Shown here one piece after another: positions 1 through 12,200 of a DNA stretch of 64,000 bases (position 1 is its first letter; each line of letters begins with the position of its first letter). Where the stretch lies: positions 1 to 64,000 of the forward strand of contig JAQGDQ010000747.1 in the NCBI GenBank assembly GCA_030141605.1, given 5' to 3'. The translations under genes and the position numbers were made by a program. The DNA comes from Tubiluchus corallicola. Its lineage: Eukaryota > Priapulida > Priapulimorpha > Priapulimorphida > Tubiluchidae. The notes under the pieces were generated by a model. It searched no databases and was not told the DNA's origin. It saw only the letters and a list, made by a program, of their open reading frames with translations.

Positions 1-215
1 GTTGTGGTGGCACAGTAACAAAAGCTTCTAAATTCAAAATAGCGGGTGTGATCGCATGCACTAGCGTTGTCTTTTTGTCATTACGAAGTTAGCATCAATA
101 GATTAATGCCTCAACTAGATTATTGGGCTAAAATCAACATCATTGTATGTTTATGCACTAATCATACTTTTATGTTACTTGCATTCACCTATTATCAAAA
201 AAATTGTGTTTTTAG
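1..215. other. Intron of the scramblase gene (partial)
   Basis: Sequence before the first recognisable scramblase exon. The acceptor is a T-rich tract ending in TTTTTAG at 211-215. No exon coding the family's proline-rich N-terminal region or the start of the scramblase domain is visible here, so those exons lie upstream of the window. Confidence 0.6.
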
Positions 216-3200
216 TTTTCACCGGTTGGGAATCACAGAATAAGTATCGAATTTGCAACACATTGGGACAGCAAGTTTACTTTGCAATTGAAAGTATGTA
301 TAAAAATACGAATGCACTTATAGACATCAGTTTCAGACAATGATTTCACATCACAGATACATTTGTTTTGAAATTTCATGGCTTCGTGTATTATACAGGC
401 ATGATATAAGTTTCCTTTTTTATCTTAATATAAAAGTTATGTCTGAGCTTCTGGGGTTTAGATTTTTAAGTCTTACACCTAGGCTGTTTTGGTTTGACAA
501 AATCGTTGAGGGAGTTTTAGTTCCAGTATAGAGGTTAATCACATTAAATGCAAAAGATTGTCCTCGCTTTAAGCATAAACAAAAAAAAATCAAAAATATT
601 ACTTGCATGTACATTCAGTGGCAAAAAAATTTTTGTAGCCCATTTTAATTTGTTTTGTATTTTTCATTCTTTTAGAGTCTGATATATGTGGGCGCCAATG
701 CTGTGGAGGTGTTCGAGACTTTACGATGAGTATTGTCGACAATGCTGGAAAAGAGGTCATACATTTGGAACGTCCTTTATCAGGAACTTCAATGTCTTGT
801 TGTTGCTGCTATGACTGCTTGCAGGTAACACTTCAAATCATAGAGTTAGTGAGTTTAATTTCAGTACTAGCAAAAATTTTGTTTTTATTAAAGACTGTCT
901 TGTCATTCATAATTGCAACTATGTTTATCCTTTAAGAATGAATGTCATTTTTTAATTGAGAGGCAGTGTTTGTCTTGCAAAGTTTTGCAAAATCTGTTTT
1001 GTAACTATGCTTGTTTGTTAAAAAATGAACTATTACATGTTTTTAATTAACAACAGCACTGTTGGCTAATATACTGTACTGTATAATTTCTTTCACTGAA
1101 CTCACAGTGTAGGCCACATTTAGTGTGAAAACCTTAAATTTTAAATTTTTTTCTAGTGAGTTTATGAAAATATTTTGTCAACTTTTTTTAATATAATAAA
1201 AAAGTCAGGTGAATTAATGCCACAGCGGTTTGAAGTTCTATTGTTTCAAATGAGATTGATATTTTAACCTAAGAAATTTGTCAATTAAAAATAATTTTTG
1301 CATCTCACAAGCTAGTTTGTATGTCATCTAATAAAAAAAGACATTTGGTACAATAATCAATTGAAATTTCGTTATTATTATTTGTCACACTTTGATACTA
1401 AAAACTTAATGCACAAGAAAACCCTCCACTTACATAAAGCTTAAAAAAATTGTCTGGAAATTTTATACCACTTACTATAATTTCGTATACATGGCTTGCA
1501 TCAGCCGTGAAGCTGTATAAAACGTGTAAATTAAAACTCGTGTGAGTGGCCTAGTGAGTGGAGCACCCTGGAGGGTGAGTCAGCAACATTCTACCAATTG
1601 GCACAAACATGTTAAATTATTAGTCTAGTTACATAAGTCTTTACAGCAGGTAAGTGAAATGCTAAGTAATATAGATTTGCACGGAAAGTTTTTTGGGTCA
1701 TAATTTAACATTGCCTTTTCTTCAACTGATTTACATGGCATAGTGACGTCATGTAATGGCGCCGTTGGAACAGTATTGCGGGAGATTTAAAATGAAAACA
1801 ATTGAAAATTCGTTTCAACTTTATGTGCATAAAATTGCTGTAAAGTAGTCTAATTTTTTAAGGCAATTTTTCTGAAACCTACTTCAGGTGCCCCTTTTCT
1901 TGTCCTTTAATATTATTATGAATATACACTAATTTCTTATTATTAATCGTAGGAAATGAAGATTTATGCACCACGAGGTAATCTTTTGGGAACAGTTCAT
2001 GAAAACTTTGACTATTGTACACCTCGTTACTCAGTGTATGATGCCAACCATCAAGAAATATTTAAAATAACTGGTGATACTTGTGCAATAGCGTGCCTAG
2101 GTGGCAATGTCAATTTTGAGGTAATTGTTTTGTTTTGTGTAAAATCATGGCAAATTCAATTCAGTTTTCACACTTTATGTTTTCTGTCTTTTATACTTTC
2201 ATCCTTTGTCAAAGTGATTTGTATTCTGTTTTGTTTTCGTAGCACCTTCCAATTTTTTTTACCAGTTTATAGGATCCTAGTTTTTTATTCTTGCTTTGCT
2301 AATTGCATTTTTCATCATTGTTCTTAACAAGTAATAAGATTATTACATAAGCTGTCACTACATAAGCAAATAATCGATTTACATCTCCTAAAAATATTTC
2401 TTACTATGTCGTAACATGCACAAAAATAAAGTTTTTATTTAATAAAAATTATTGCTAAATACTATGCATTTATGTGCAACAAACAATTTATTAACTTTTA
2501 ATTAGAGATTCCACTTTTTGTTTGCCAGGAAATTTACGTTTTAATTGATGTACTGTGACATATCTTTACAATCACAAGTTTTTAGACTGTTTGCTACTCA
2601 GTTCTGAATAGCACAGGCATTTGGAATTTCTTCTGTTATTTTCACACTTTCTAAATAAATTTCTCTCAGTTAGAAGATTATTCATTGTTATAATAAATTT
2701 GAGAAAACTGACAAATTCATGCAGTGCTTCTACATATAAAATGTACAATATTGATAAAAGCTTACTTGTTTTGTTGTTAAAATTTGTGTACATTTGGTTT
2801 GTTTGTTTTGTTTTTGTTTGGTTTTAGTTTTTTTAGTTTGTTTTTACAAACATTGTATGACATACTTAAAATCTACATGTTTATCTTTTGTTGATAAACA
2901 TCTATATATATATGTAATTAAAGGTGGCATCATCAGCTACTGGTCAAGCAGTGGGTCGAATTCAGAAACAGTGGACTGGCCTCTTACGAGAAATGTTCAC
3001 TGATGCGGACAATTTTGGACTCACATTTCCAATGGATTTAGACGCAAAAATGAAAGCCATTTTGCTCGGTGCACTATTTTTAATTGTAAGTGTTATAATT
3101 CAATTGCTTTTTAATTATAGCTTTAATTTTGCACTTGTGTGATTAAGTGAAAACCTTTACAACTTTTGCTGTTTTTTTCTGTATTTACATCATTTGTTGT

Positions 3201-3924
3201 AGTCTGTAAATCTGCAATTCAAAACATTATTTACATTTTGAATATACTAACGATATGTTTTCTTCTTATTTTTGTTGAACAGCTATCACTGTTCCACCCA
3301 CGTACTTCCTGCTAAATATTATGTAAAATGTGCTAGATCCATTATCATAAGCAAAATACATTTCTGTACTTTATTATGAAAAAACTGCCAAATCGTATTT
3401 AGTGACAATTTCTGTGCTGCGTACAATTGAGAAATCTACAATATACATGCTGCTTTACAAAGAATGGGTTATCACAGCAGTGGAAAAATTTTATGAAAAG
3501 GACAAAGAACAATTTCTTGCGACACATCGGTTTAGGGGAAAGGCTGGGAAGATATAAATTTAGTTGTCATTACATATATATACACTATCGCTGTGTGTCC
3601 CATTGTGGCTAAGTTCTTCTACAAGTTACTGCTCTGAGTAGATTACACTTGTTATTGAGTTAGGTTCCAGCTCTGCCACAGTCGTCAGCATCAGTAGCAC
3701 TGCTTTGAGTACTTGATGCTGCCTGCAGTGTGCCAAACTGCACATAAAACAAATTAAGCTATTGCTGAGTTTCTTTCAATAATTGAAGAGTTTAAAACAT
3801 ATCCACTTTCCTGACACACCATTATTAATCAAACTAAGAATTCACATTTTTGTACAGCAACAACTGCACTGCACTAACTAAATCTTTTTTGCAGGATTTT
3901 GTCTATTTTGAGCAAAACAACTAA
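216..3924 (+). CDS. Phospholipid scramblase (PLSCR family), 3' part of gene
   Basis: Calcium-activated phospholipid scramblases move lipids between leaflets of the plasma membrane; some members also act in the nucleus. Five exons join in phase: 216-293, 676-824, 1953-2120, 2924-3085 and 3895-3924 (TAA 3922-3924), giving about 194 residues of the C-terminal scramblase domain. Visible family marks are [20 protein letters not shown] in the first exon, EVIHLERPL followed by a cysteine cluster CCCCYDC (the palmitoylation site region of the family), [18 protein letters not shown], the Ca-binding-like segment [14 protein letters not shown], and a C-terminal hydrophobic helix [17 protein letters not shown]. 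All donors are GT and acceptors AG. The final exon codes only DFVYFEQNN, matching the DFxxFE end of the family. The N-terminal exons are off the left edge, so the paralogue cannot be named. Confidence 0.93.
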
Positions 3925-4826
3925 GAACAAAAACCCTTGGTAAGTAATTATAGTGTTTTGCACATTTTGCACTGCCTTTGCTGCTATTGCTGCTGCTAAC
4001 AGCTGTTTACTCACTACAGCTGTACGGCCTGCCATTGATAAAAGCAAGTACTATTGTAACACTTCCAACTACAATTAAACTGCTACTTTTCGTAAAAATG
4101 CCTAGTGGCTACCTTCAAAATAAGGTAAAGTTATAGTAGTGACTGAAGGTGGCACGAGTGTCAAACTAAAGGCCTAGATGCATATCGAATTTCAGAAATG
4201 CTTATGAGTGAGAACTAATGCAATTTTGTGGAAGTGCATCTTTAACATTTGTTTTTTACCACATGTCTTCAACTAATTCCAAGACTGTTTCATTTTTGTC
4301 AATACTGGTAATTGGCATAATTTAATCCTTGCTACTATTATATCACAGTGCAAAATTTTGTCATCATGGTGGCACATTCAACTTGGTTAACTGCTAAATG
4401 TGTTTATATTTGTAGTGTTATGATTTGCTTTGCATCTTCAATTTAAAGAGGAGGCTGATGCAATATTTGAATCTCGTAAATGTGCTCGTTGTTTATCTGA
4501 TGCCTTAATCGTGGATGTCTAACTACGTATGAGCTTAGAAACTTTATTATGCTCTATAGGTATAATTTTTATATAACATTAATGGAGTCCATTTTGACTC
4601 GGGTTTACTTGTAAGTTCACCATTGTATTATACACTACCTTTTTTTGTACGCATAATCTATTTTGTTAAGTCAAGCTAACATAAATATTTGCAATTACGA
4701 AAAATTGCTTGTGAAAATGTCACGGACTTTGGAGAAACCTTACATGTCATATACCATGTTTGATTCATAGTTCTAGTAACGTATACTGCATCAATGTTTT
4801 GGGACTCTGTCATCTATTCTAAGATA

Positions 4827-4832
4827 AATAAA
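4827..4832 (+). promoter_or_regulatory. Candidate poly(A) signal of the scramblase gene
   Basis: An AATAAA hexamer about 900 bases after the scramblase stop codon, on the coding strand. It is the clearest hexamer I noticed downstream, but AT-rich sequence produces such hexamers by chance. Confidence 0.35.
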
Positions 4833-5880
4833 TTCCTTCACTTAAATTCTAATAATGTAAGGAGCTAAATTTGTCTAGTTAAACATAGGTAACAGCCCTA
4901 TATAGTACTATGACTTTATATAGTTGATAGTTGATGGATGTACCTTATCTTCTTGTAGTTGTAACTGAAATATCTTGGGCTCACTGAATGTGACATTTTT
5001 CCTTTGAGTTAATGTAAATCTTCATAATTTTAGTTGCAAAATATAATTAGGATTTGTGGTTGAAAATGCGTGCGGTAAATAAGTTTCATGTTTCTTTTGA
5101 ACTTCAGTGTTTCTGTAAACATGTAGTGATATTAACGGCATAATATTTTGCTTTTGCTGAAATACTAAAGTAACTTTTTAGAATTGTGCTGCTTGCTTAT
5201 TTGCATTTAATTTAGTATATTACTAGCTATTTTTGTAGTTTGTTATAAACAGGTAAATTAATACTGAGCACTATTAATTGTTGTATCCCTGCATCATCAT
5301 TGAAATAATTTAAGTTGTGTCTAATGTTTCACGTATTCGTTTGATTAAACCTTTTATTATAAGTTTCCATTATTTCTGTATTATATCTAATTTTTTTTTC
5401 TTTAGTCACATTATGATACTGACAGAAGTCTGATCTGAAAATGTCTTGGCAAGTGAGCCAAAAAGTCTTAATACTTTGTTATTTTTAGGCATTTTGTTGT
5501 GGTGTTATGTATAGTCATGCCTGATTTGTACTTCATCCATTCTTGTTTGTGTTGAAACAGTTCAAAGAAACTCGCATCATTTTCTTTGTCTTTCTACTTA
5601 AAATTAGCAGAACAGAAATTTATTAACAAAGAGCTAACTTTATTGTGTTAGAGATTTATGTGCTCATTTTCCTGTTTTTTGCTTATTTAACAACCGAGGG
5701 GGCATTTAAACTTCTGATTTGTGCTACCCAGTATTTGTCTTCATAGTCCAGAATTTCGTGTAAGTGTTCAAACACATTTTCTGGAACGACACACTCAGTG
5801 ACTGTGACTGTGCTCATGTTTTATATACTCGTAAGTGAACGAAGATAGGCAATGAGCCAGTGAGGCTTAAACAGTTTTTG

Positions 5881-5886
<6 letters not shown>

Positions 5887-5960
<74 letters not shown>
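5887..5960. repeat. (TA)n microsatellite
   Basis: Uninterrupted alternating TA for 74 bases (37 units). It is immediately followed by a T/A-rich motif that recurs beside a second TA tract at 6.5 kb. Confidence 0.97.
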
Positions 5961-5961
<1 letters not shown>

Positions 5962-6500
5962 CCTAAAATATACTTAAGATTACCATATGTATGTGTGTGG
6001 TGTGTGCGTGTGTGCATATCCACTTAGCACTAGTATAAATCTAATAGTTTTCTCATTTCCATTAATACAAAATAAGGAATTTTACTTGTCTTGGACAGCT
6101 ATTTAAATACAAGCCTTGCAGTTGCTTTTGCTTGAACAATAGCATTGTTCTTCTCAGTGCAACATGAGTACCGCATACGAGTACGGCACATCGCAAAACT
6201 ATAACATGGCTTATTGGTTATAAAATGTGCTTCTCGAGTTTCAGAGATTGTTTTTAATAATTCTTGATGAAGATAAAAACTTGAAAAGCATCAGAAGTTT
6301 TGTGCTAAAGCATTTCTTTATGTTTATGTATTAAAAATATTTCATAAAAATACGTTCACTTTTTTCTAATTTTTTCTAGAAAACGGGTGGGGCATTTACA
6401 CAACAGACACCTTTCTTTCTTTGAATATTAGTTTATTGTCTAAATATATTGTCGTTTATATACTTATATTTTTTAAGTAGAAAAATATACTTAAGATTAC

Positions 6501-6540
6501 TATATATATATATATATGTGCATTATTATTATTATTATTA
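6501..6540. repeat. Short TA and ATT tracts
   Basis: A TA run of roughly 17 bases is followed after a few bases by six repeats of ATT up to 6540. Confidence 0.85.
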
Positions 6541-8897
6541 TACTATATGTTTATATAATGTATGCCTGTTTTATGTGGTAATTGTTGCTTTTGAATTTGT
6601 TATTTAGTCCAATTTGAAATTCAGGGTGAATGTGTAAAATATACATATAAGATAATCAGAAATAATCATGAATAAAAATATTTTTCATTTATGTGCATGT
6701 AATTTAAAATGTAATTAAAAAACATCAATATTAATCTCCGTAGAGTTCTACGTATGTGACGCCATGTCTATAGGTTACGTACTCTGAGTCTCAATGTCTT
6801 GAAAAGCAGGCACGACCGCCCTATAAACGAGGTGTAACACGTGGTTCTGGGGTTCTATAGTGTTAGATAATTTACTATTAGAATCCTGGAGTCGGGCTAA
6901 GGCATTGTTGTTTCATACGGGGGCACGCGGAACCCGAGCCTAGGAGTCTTAATGAGCTAGTAATATTCGATGGTAGATAGAATACCAAACCAACTATTAA
7001 GCTGTATATAACAAAATTTAATTGATAACCAGGAGAACGGAAATAGTCAACAATAACAATTAATCACAGTACAGCAAATATATTCTCTAGTCTAATAATA
7101 GAGAAGGGAGGTGTTAGTGGGGGTAGCACGTGCAAATGATGACGCACTCTCGATGACGGCAATCCAACGATGACCATATAGAAACGGAATTATGCTAGCT
7201 AGCAAACGCTGAGCAAAAGTACAAAAGCCTTGTCTTACCAGACACTCCATGAACATTGTGTGAAACGGCAGCTGCTAACCTGTGGGGTAACATCCATGGA
7301 TTTACCACTATGGTTTGCTCCACCAACAATGGACTGTCCACCATAAACTTTAGCGCAGGTTTTCACGACTCCTCGGATAATGACGGTAACGGTAGCCACC
7401 TCATCAAACCAAAACAACGTACTCAACATAGACCCGTCAGCACTGTAAACAATGGCTGTTGACAGAAGAAATAGTGACGTCTACTGCACTATAACATCGA
7501 CGATGCTAATCGACATTTTTGACTGTCTTTTCACAGACATGTGAAAATCAGACGATGGTCATTTTACGTGACCTAGGCCTTTCAATAACGGCCGACTGAC
7601 TGCCAGGTTGCACGTCTCAGACTATAGCTGTGACGTATGTATCATGTACATTTCACACCTGTACGGGTTTCACACATTTGAAATAAGCCGCAAGTATCGC
7701 AGGTATTGCAGAACACAACCATAAGATGAGGGGGTGTTAGTAGGACTCCTACACTACTACACTAATTACTCTAACAATACAGTACTACTATAGTGACTAA
7801 TTTAATGTAAGCAAATTACACTAGCAAGTGCTACCGCTATCACTATAAAGAACTTGACTGTGAAATGAAAAGGTGACAAACAAGTAAACAAAAATATCGT
7901 AAATAATAGATGGTTTGTCACAACGTAGTTTCAAATTGTCCGTCCACTTGTTTTAATTGAAACCTTGAACTATTTTGCAAAGCCAATTTTATGCAATAGT
8001 ACAAAATTTATGTTCTTATATCTCTAGCAGCTATAGTGCTAAAAATAAAAATGGTTCACTGTCAATTAGTGATTTCTATTGTTGGGATTTAGCTTTTTTT
8101 GTAATTGTGGATCTGTAGTTACTGCACAATTATTTTGCATGTACAAAGATTTCATACAGGATAATTTGTTCTTATCGCCATGCCTTACTAGTAATAAGAA
8201 ATTTCAGCTTTTAATAGAAAATTATCAAAAGCCTTTTGTACTTTTTCTGATGACGCCATATTGCTCTAAATTATTATAAATCTCGTGTAGTAAAAAGACC
8301 TGAAAACATACTCATAACCTTATACACAATTAGTATGAAACCCATAATATGCCTTTAAACTCAATAGAGGGCATACTTTTATAGCATCCCTCAGGCTTTG
8401 ATGGTCGAGTGAGGGTGCTAGCTGGTAGTTTTGAGATGCCACACTGTGGGATCATGTGAATACACGGTTCAAGGCACACAGCATGTTTTGTTAACCACTG
8501 GAGTACTGGAAAGTTGGGATGGTAACACAGTAGCAAGATGGAGATCTTTCTATCGAGACAAACGTGAACTTGTTTGCGTGAAGTTTTGTGCGAATTAAAC
8601 TTGTGCTTTTATTCAACTTGCAGAAGATTTGGGACGCGCAGGACGCAGTGAGTGTGTTTATGTAAGGAATTTTCTCCTTTTCTAAGATTTTGAAGTTTTG
8701 TGTAAATGCAAAGAAAAACATGTTTGGAATGTAATGACTTTAAATGCACATGACTTTTTCTGTATTTCAAATAATACACTGCGTAAGTTTGCTTACATAA
8801 GTTTTACGTGATACTTTTCTCCGCAGCTGATTTGTTTTCTACTTGCATTATTGATACTTTTCCATTGCAAACTAAAGAGAAATCAGTTTGATACCTC

Positions 8898-8945
8898 TTT
8901 GACAGAGATATGAAACTTTACGTTTGACAGAGATATGAAACTTTA
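8898..8945. repeat. Tandem duplication, 25-base period
   Basis: The 23-base unit beginning TTTGACAGAGATATG occurs identically at 8898-8920 and 8923-8945, separated by two bases. It lies about 350 bases upstream of the LHFPL start codon. Confidence 0.95.
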
Positions 8946-9285
8946 ATTATTTCAGCGTTCAGTATGTCTTCATTAAATTTAATCTAAAATATATTAACAC
9001 ATTGCTTTAACTGCTAGTTTGGAGGAAACAAAAATTTGACGGTTAACGAACTATTAAAGTTGTTTTTGTTACCATTCTTGATAAAGTTTCGAGTAAAAAA
9101 ACGCCATTTTTGCAGAACAAAAAATAAGTCTGCATAAACCATGAGCAAACAAAACAATAGTACAAACACAAAATTTTGTAATGGAACATTGTGTACTGTT
9201 AAAAATTAAATATAATTTGCAGTTATGAGCTATTTTGATATTAATAAGTTTTTCTTTTACAGGTGAGTTTCTTATAAAACTTTCT

Positions 9286-12200
9286 ATGATGGGTACAACA
9301 TTGAGTGGACTTGGCTTTTTTTGGGCATTTGTGTCCATGGTAACTGCCACCCTTAGCTCAACTGGATACTATCTGCCTTACTGGTTACACGGCACTATGT
9401 ACAATTCTACAGATGTGTACTTTGGGACATTTCGCCGTTGCAACTATCCGAAAGTCTCGGACACTGGCAGTATAATTATCGTAGAAGAGTGTGGAAGGTA
9501 CACATCATTTTCAGACATTCCCAGTTTATCATGGCAGATATGTACGATTTTGATAGGCGTGGGCTGTGGACTACTCTTACTTGTGGGCTTCACCACTGTC
9601 TTTGCTTGCTGCATTAGTGATGTGGTTAGTAAAGGTGCGGCCAGAGTGGGTGGAGGGCTTCAGTTATTAGCAGGTAGGTGCACTTCATTCGAGATGTATG
9701 ACTTAATTTAAAAATACAATAAAGAAGACTTGTTCCTTTTTACTAAAACCACCTGTACATGTAAAGAAATGTGCGGAATATCTCACACTGCCACCCAGGA
9801 CGCACAAACTAGGTCTGACCACCTTACCTCAAACACTTCGAATAAGAATGAGATGTATCATCAAACAATTTTCTAGAGTTACAAGGAAAACTACATATTT
9901 CCAGTGAAAGGTTTTTTTATACTTTTGTTGGTCCAGTGTCTGTTGTTAAAGAATTAGCCTTGATAGGATTTATGTTTTGCCACAACTATAAAGTAGACCT
10001 GCCATTAAATGCTGGAATCCAGTTTATAACAGGCCATATTTATTCTTGCAAATATTTTTTATTAAAAGACGAAATTTTATTTGTCAAACTCTAAACCAAT
10101 GTAACAATTTTTTAGATTAAAACTTAAAATGGCAGACATAGGTTGCACACTTGTGTGTTTTTTACATTTATATAGACAACATTAATTCAAGGGTTCTGTC
10201 GGCTTGTGGCGCAATTTGAATTCAGCTCTATTGCATACTAAATCCTCCTGGAGCTAGTGCTGCTTAACTTTGAAGTTGAAAGTAGTATTTAGCAAAAATG
10301 CTGCACTGGAGTAATAATAAAACTAAGACATTTCACCGGACAGAAATCGACGTATGGTTAGTTTTAAGTGCGTTTAGGCCTTAGGGCATGGTGTTTGGCA
10401 ACCATTAGTGAAAAAGTCAAAACCATTAGGCCAACATGTTTTTTGTCATAGTTCCTGCGATATATTTTTTCAGTGCTGAGCTTTAATTACATCCAGATCA
10501 GGATGTAGTCGTAGTCTAGAATTTTCAGCGCCGTTTGTATAGATTTTGTTTAGCTAAGTCCTCTTCAGCGAGTGTAGAAAGCGGTTATCTCTACTTGGCA
10601 TTGAACCCTCGGGGATGTTTCACTCGTTATTGGCTAGTAGCCGATTATTCTTACATTATTCTAGTGGGACACCTAATTGGTTTATTTAATTATTCGTTTA
10701 GCAGTGGGTACCTAACTAGTGAATGACTTTTTAGCTACATATTAATAAACAATACCGCAAGTATCCAAGAATGATCCAAATTTCAAGGTCTACTTAATGT
10801 CACTTTCTTCTTTTTGCTTTTCTTCCGCTTCTTCTGTACTTTTTCGTTATTCCTTTTATTACCTACGTCACTGCACTTATACACGTTCATTTGTCAATTT
10901 TTCAGTACTACGTGTATGTGTACTGATTATAGCTGAGTATCAGGAAGTGCTTTAATCATGAGCTCAGGAGTGCATAAACTGCAGCAGAAATTGCCTGCTC
11001 ATTAACTGTAAAATTGCAATAATGATCCAATATAAGTGATTAAAAACAGGTTTGTATTCGGGACGATATAAACGGTACGTCTTTCCTTCACTTTTGTTCT
11101 TTCTTTGAATTTTTGCTTCCTTCCTTTCTGCTGTTTTATTAGGTCACAAATTTACAATTGAGTTTTGCTTGACACCTCTTATAGAAAAGAAACTAAATCT
11201 TTAACGCATGTCAGAGTCGTCAGGTTTTGAGAGATAGATCCTTGTTCTACATGAGTATTAGTCTGATGATCGCCACATAAAATTATTTTACAAGACTCTG
11301 AGTATTGAATTTGTAAATACTTTGAATAATTCATGGCTTGGTGTTAGATTGGGTAGCTATAATCGAATGTATATTGTTGTGCTTACAAATAAAGACGGCG
11401 AAATTTACGTGTAACTACTATTTTTTGTATAATACGTCACGAGCAACTACTTTCGTGAGAGTATGGCAGATCGCCTCTAGAAGCGTCATGTCATCTTTAC
11501 GTTGTGTTTGCATTATAGTACAGGGTAAACTGGGTAATCGAATAAAACACATATCATATATAAAATCTATTAAAAATCGCATTTGGGCTTAAACCATGCA
11601 CATGTACAGCTATACCCGATTAATTCCAAATAATATGTGATCTCCCAGTTCGTTGCTAATTTGCAGTTTTAAATTTCAAGTTCCTGTCTACCATTTCTTG
11701 CTTGTATAATTACTTATACAGCTAAAGGTTTTCTAATACATGTGATAAATAAAACAATAAAATATAAATTTAAAGCATTACTAATCTATTAGAAAAACTA
11801 TGAATGTTGGCTCGACTTCAGAACTCTGCAATGCAAATTCATAAATTAAGCTAATCTACTGTAACAGTCTACAACATTAGCAGTTTAATAATGTAGATTA
11901 AATTAAATTAATGCCTTAAGCTAATAAATGCAATATGTAGTTCTCGGCTGATTTACATTTTTGCACTCTGTTATTTGCAGAACATTTCCTGTACTGTAGA
12001 TCAAACATCGTGCATTGTAATGGTAGAAAAATATTATTTCTAAACAGGGTCGTATTTCCTGCTATGAAAAGCAATGAATCACCCATTAATGTCTAATAAA
12101 TTTAATTAACTGAGCCTCTGCAATTAAATAGAAAGCTCTATAACGCGCTTGCTTTGATAACCTTCTGAAATATTGGCGCATTGCCAAGGTACAGTGAATA

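Larger units (their letters stand above)
4833..9262. other. Intergenic region, no gene recognised
   Basis: About 4.4 kb between the scramblase and the LHFPL-like gene. It holds a long (TA)n tract near 5.9 kb, a shorter TA/ATT tract near 6.5 kb, a 19-base duplicated motif beside both, a more GC-balanced stretch at 6.7-7.8 kb that may be an old transposon, and a short tandem duplication at 8.9 kb. Open frames here are short, overlap each other on both strands and match no family I know. A promoter and a non-coding first exon of the LHFPL gene should lie in or near the right end. Confidence 0.6.

Noticed and set aside
3284-3315. Alternative last exon of the scramblase after the AG at 3282-3283
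   Set aside because: It would add [10 protein letters not shown] and stop, unlike the family. The exon at 3895 gives the expected DFxxFE ending in phase.
6863-7782. Weak inverted similarity (TGTTAGA...GGAGTC) around a GC-balanced 900-bp stretch, with purine-rich runs before TGTTAGT at about 7100 and 7730
   Set aside because: Matches are short and scattered, no target duplication is visible, and no LTR pair could be aligned by eye. Overlapping short frames on both strands at 7235-7462 look accidental.
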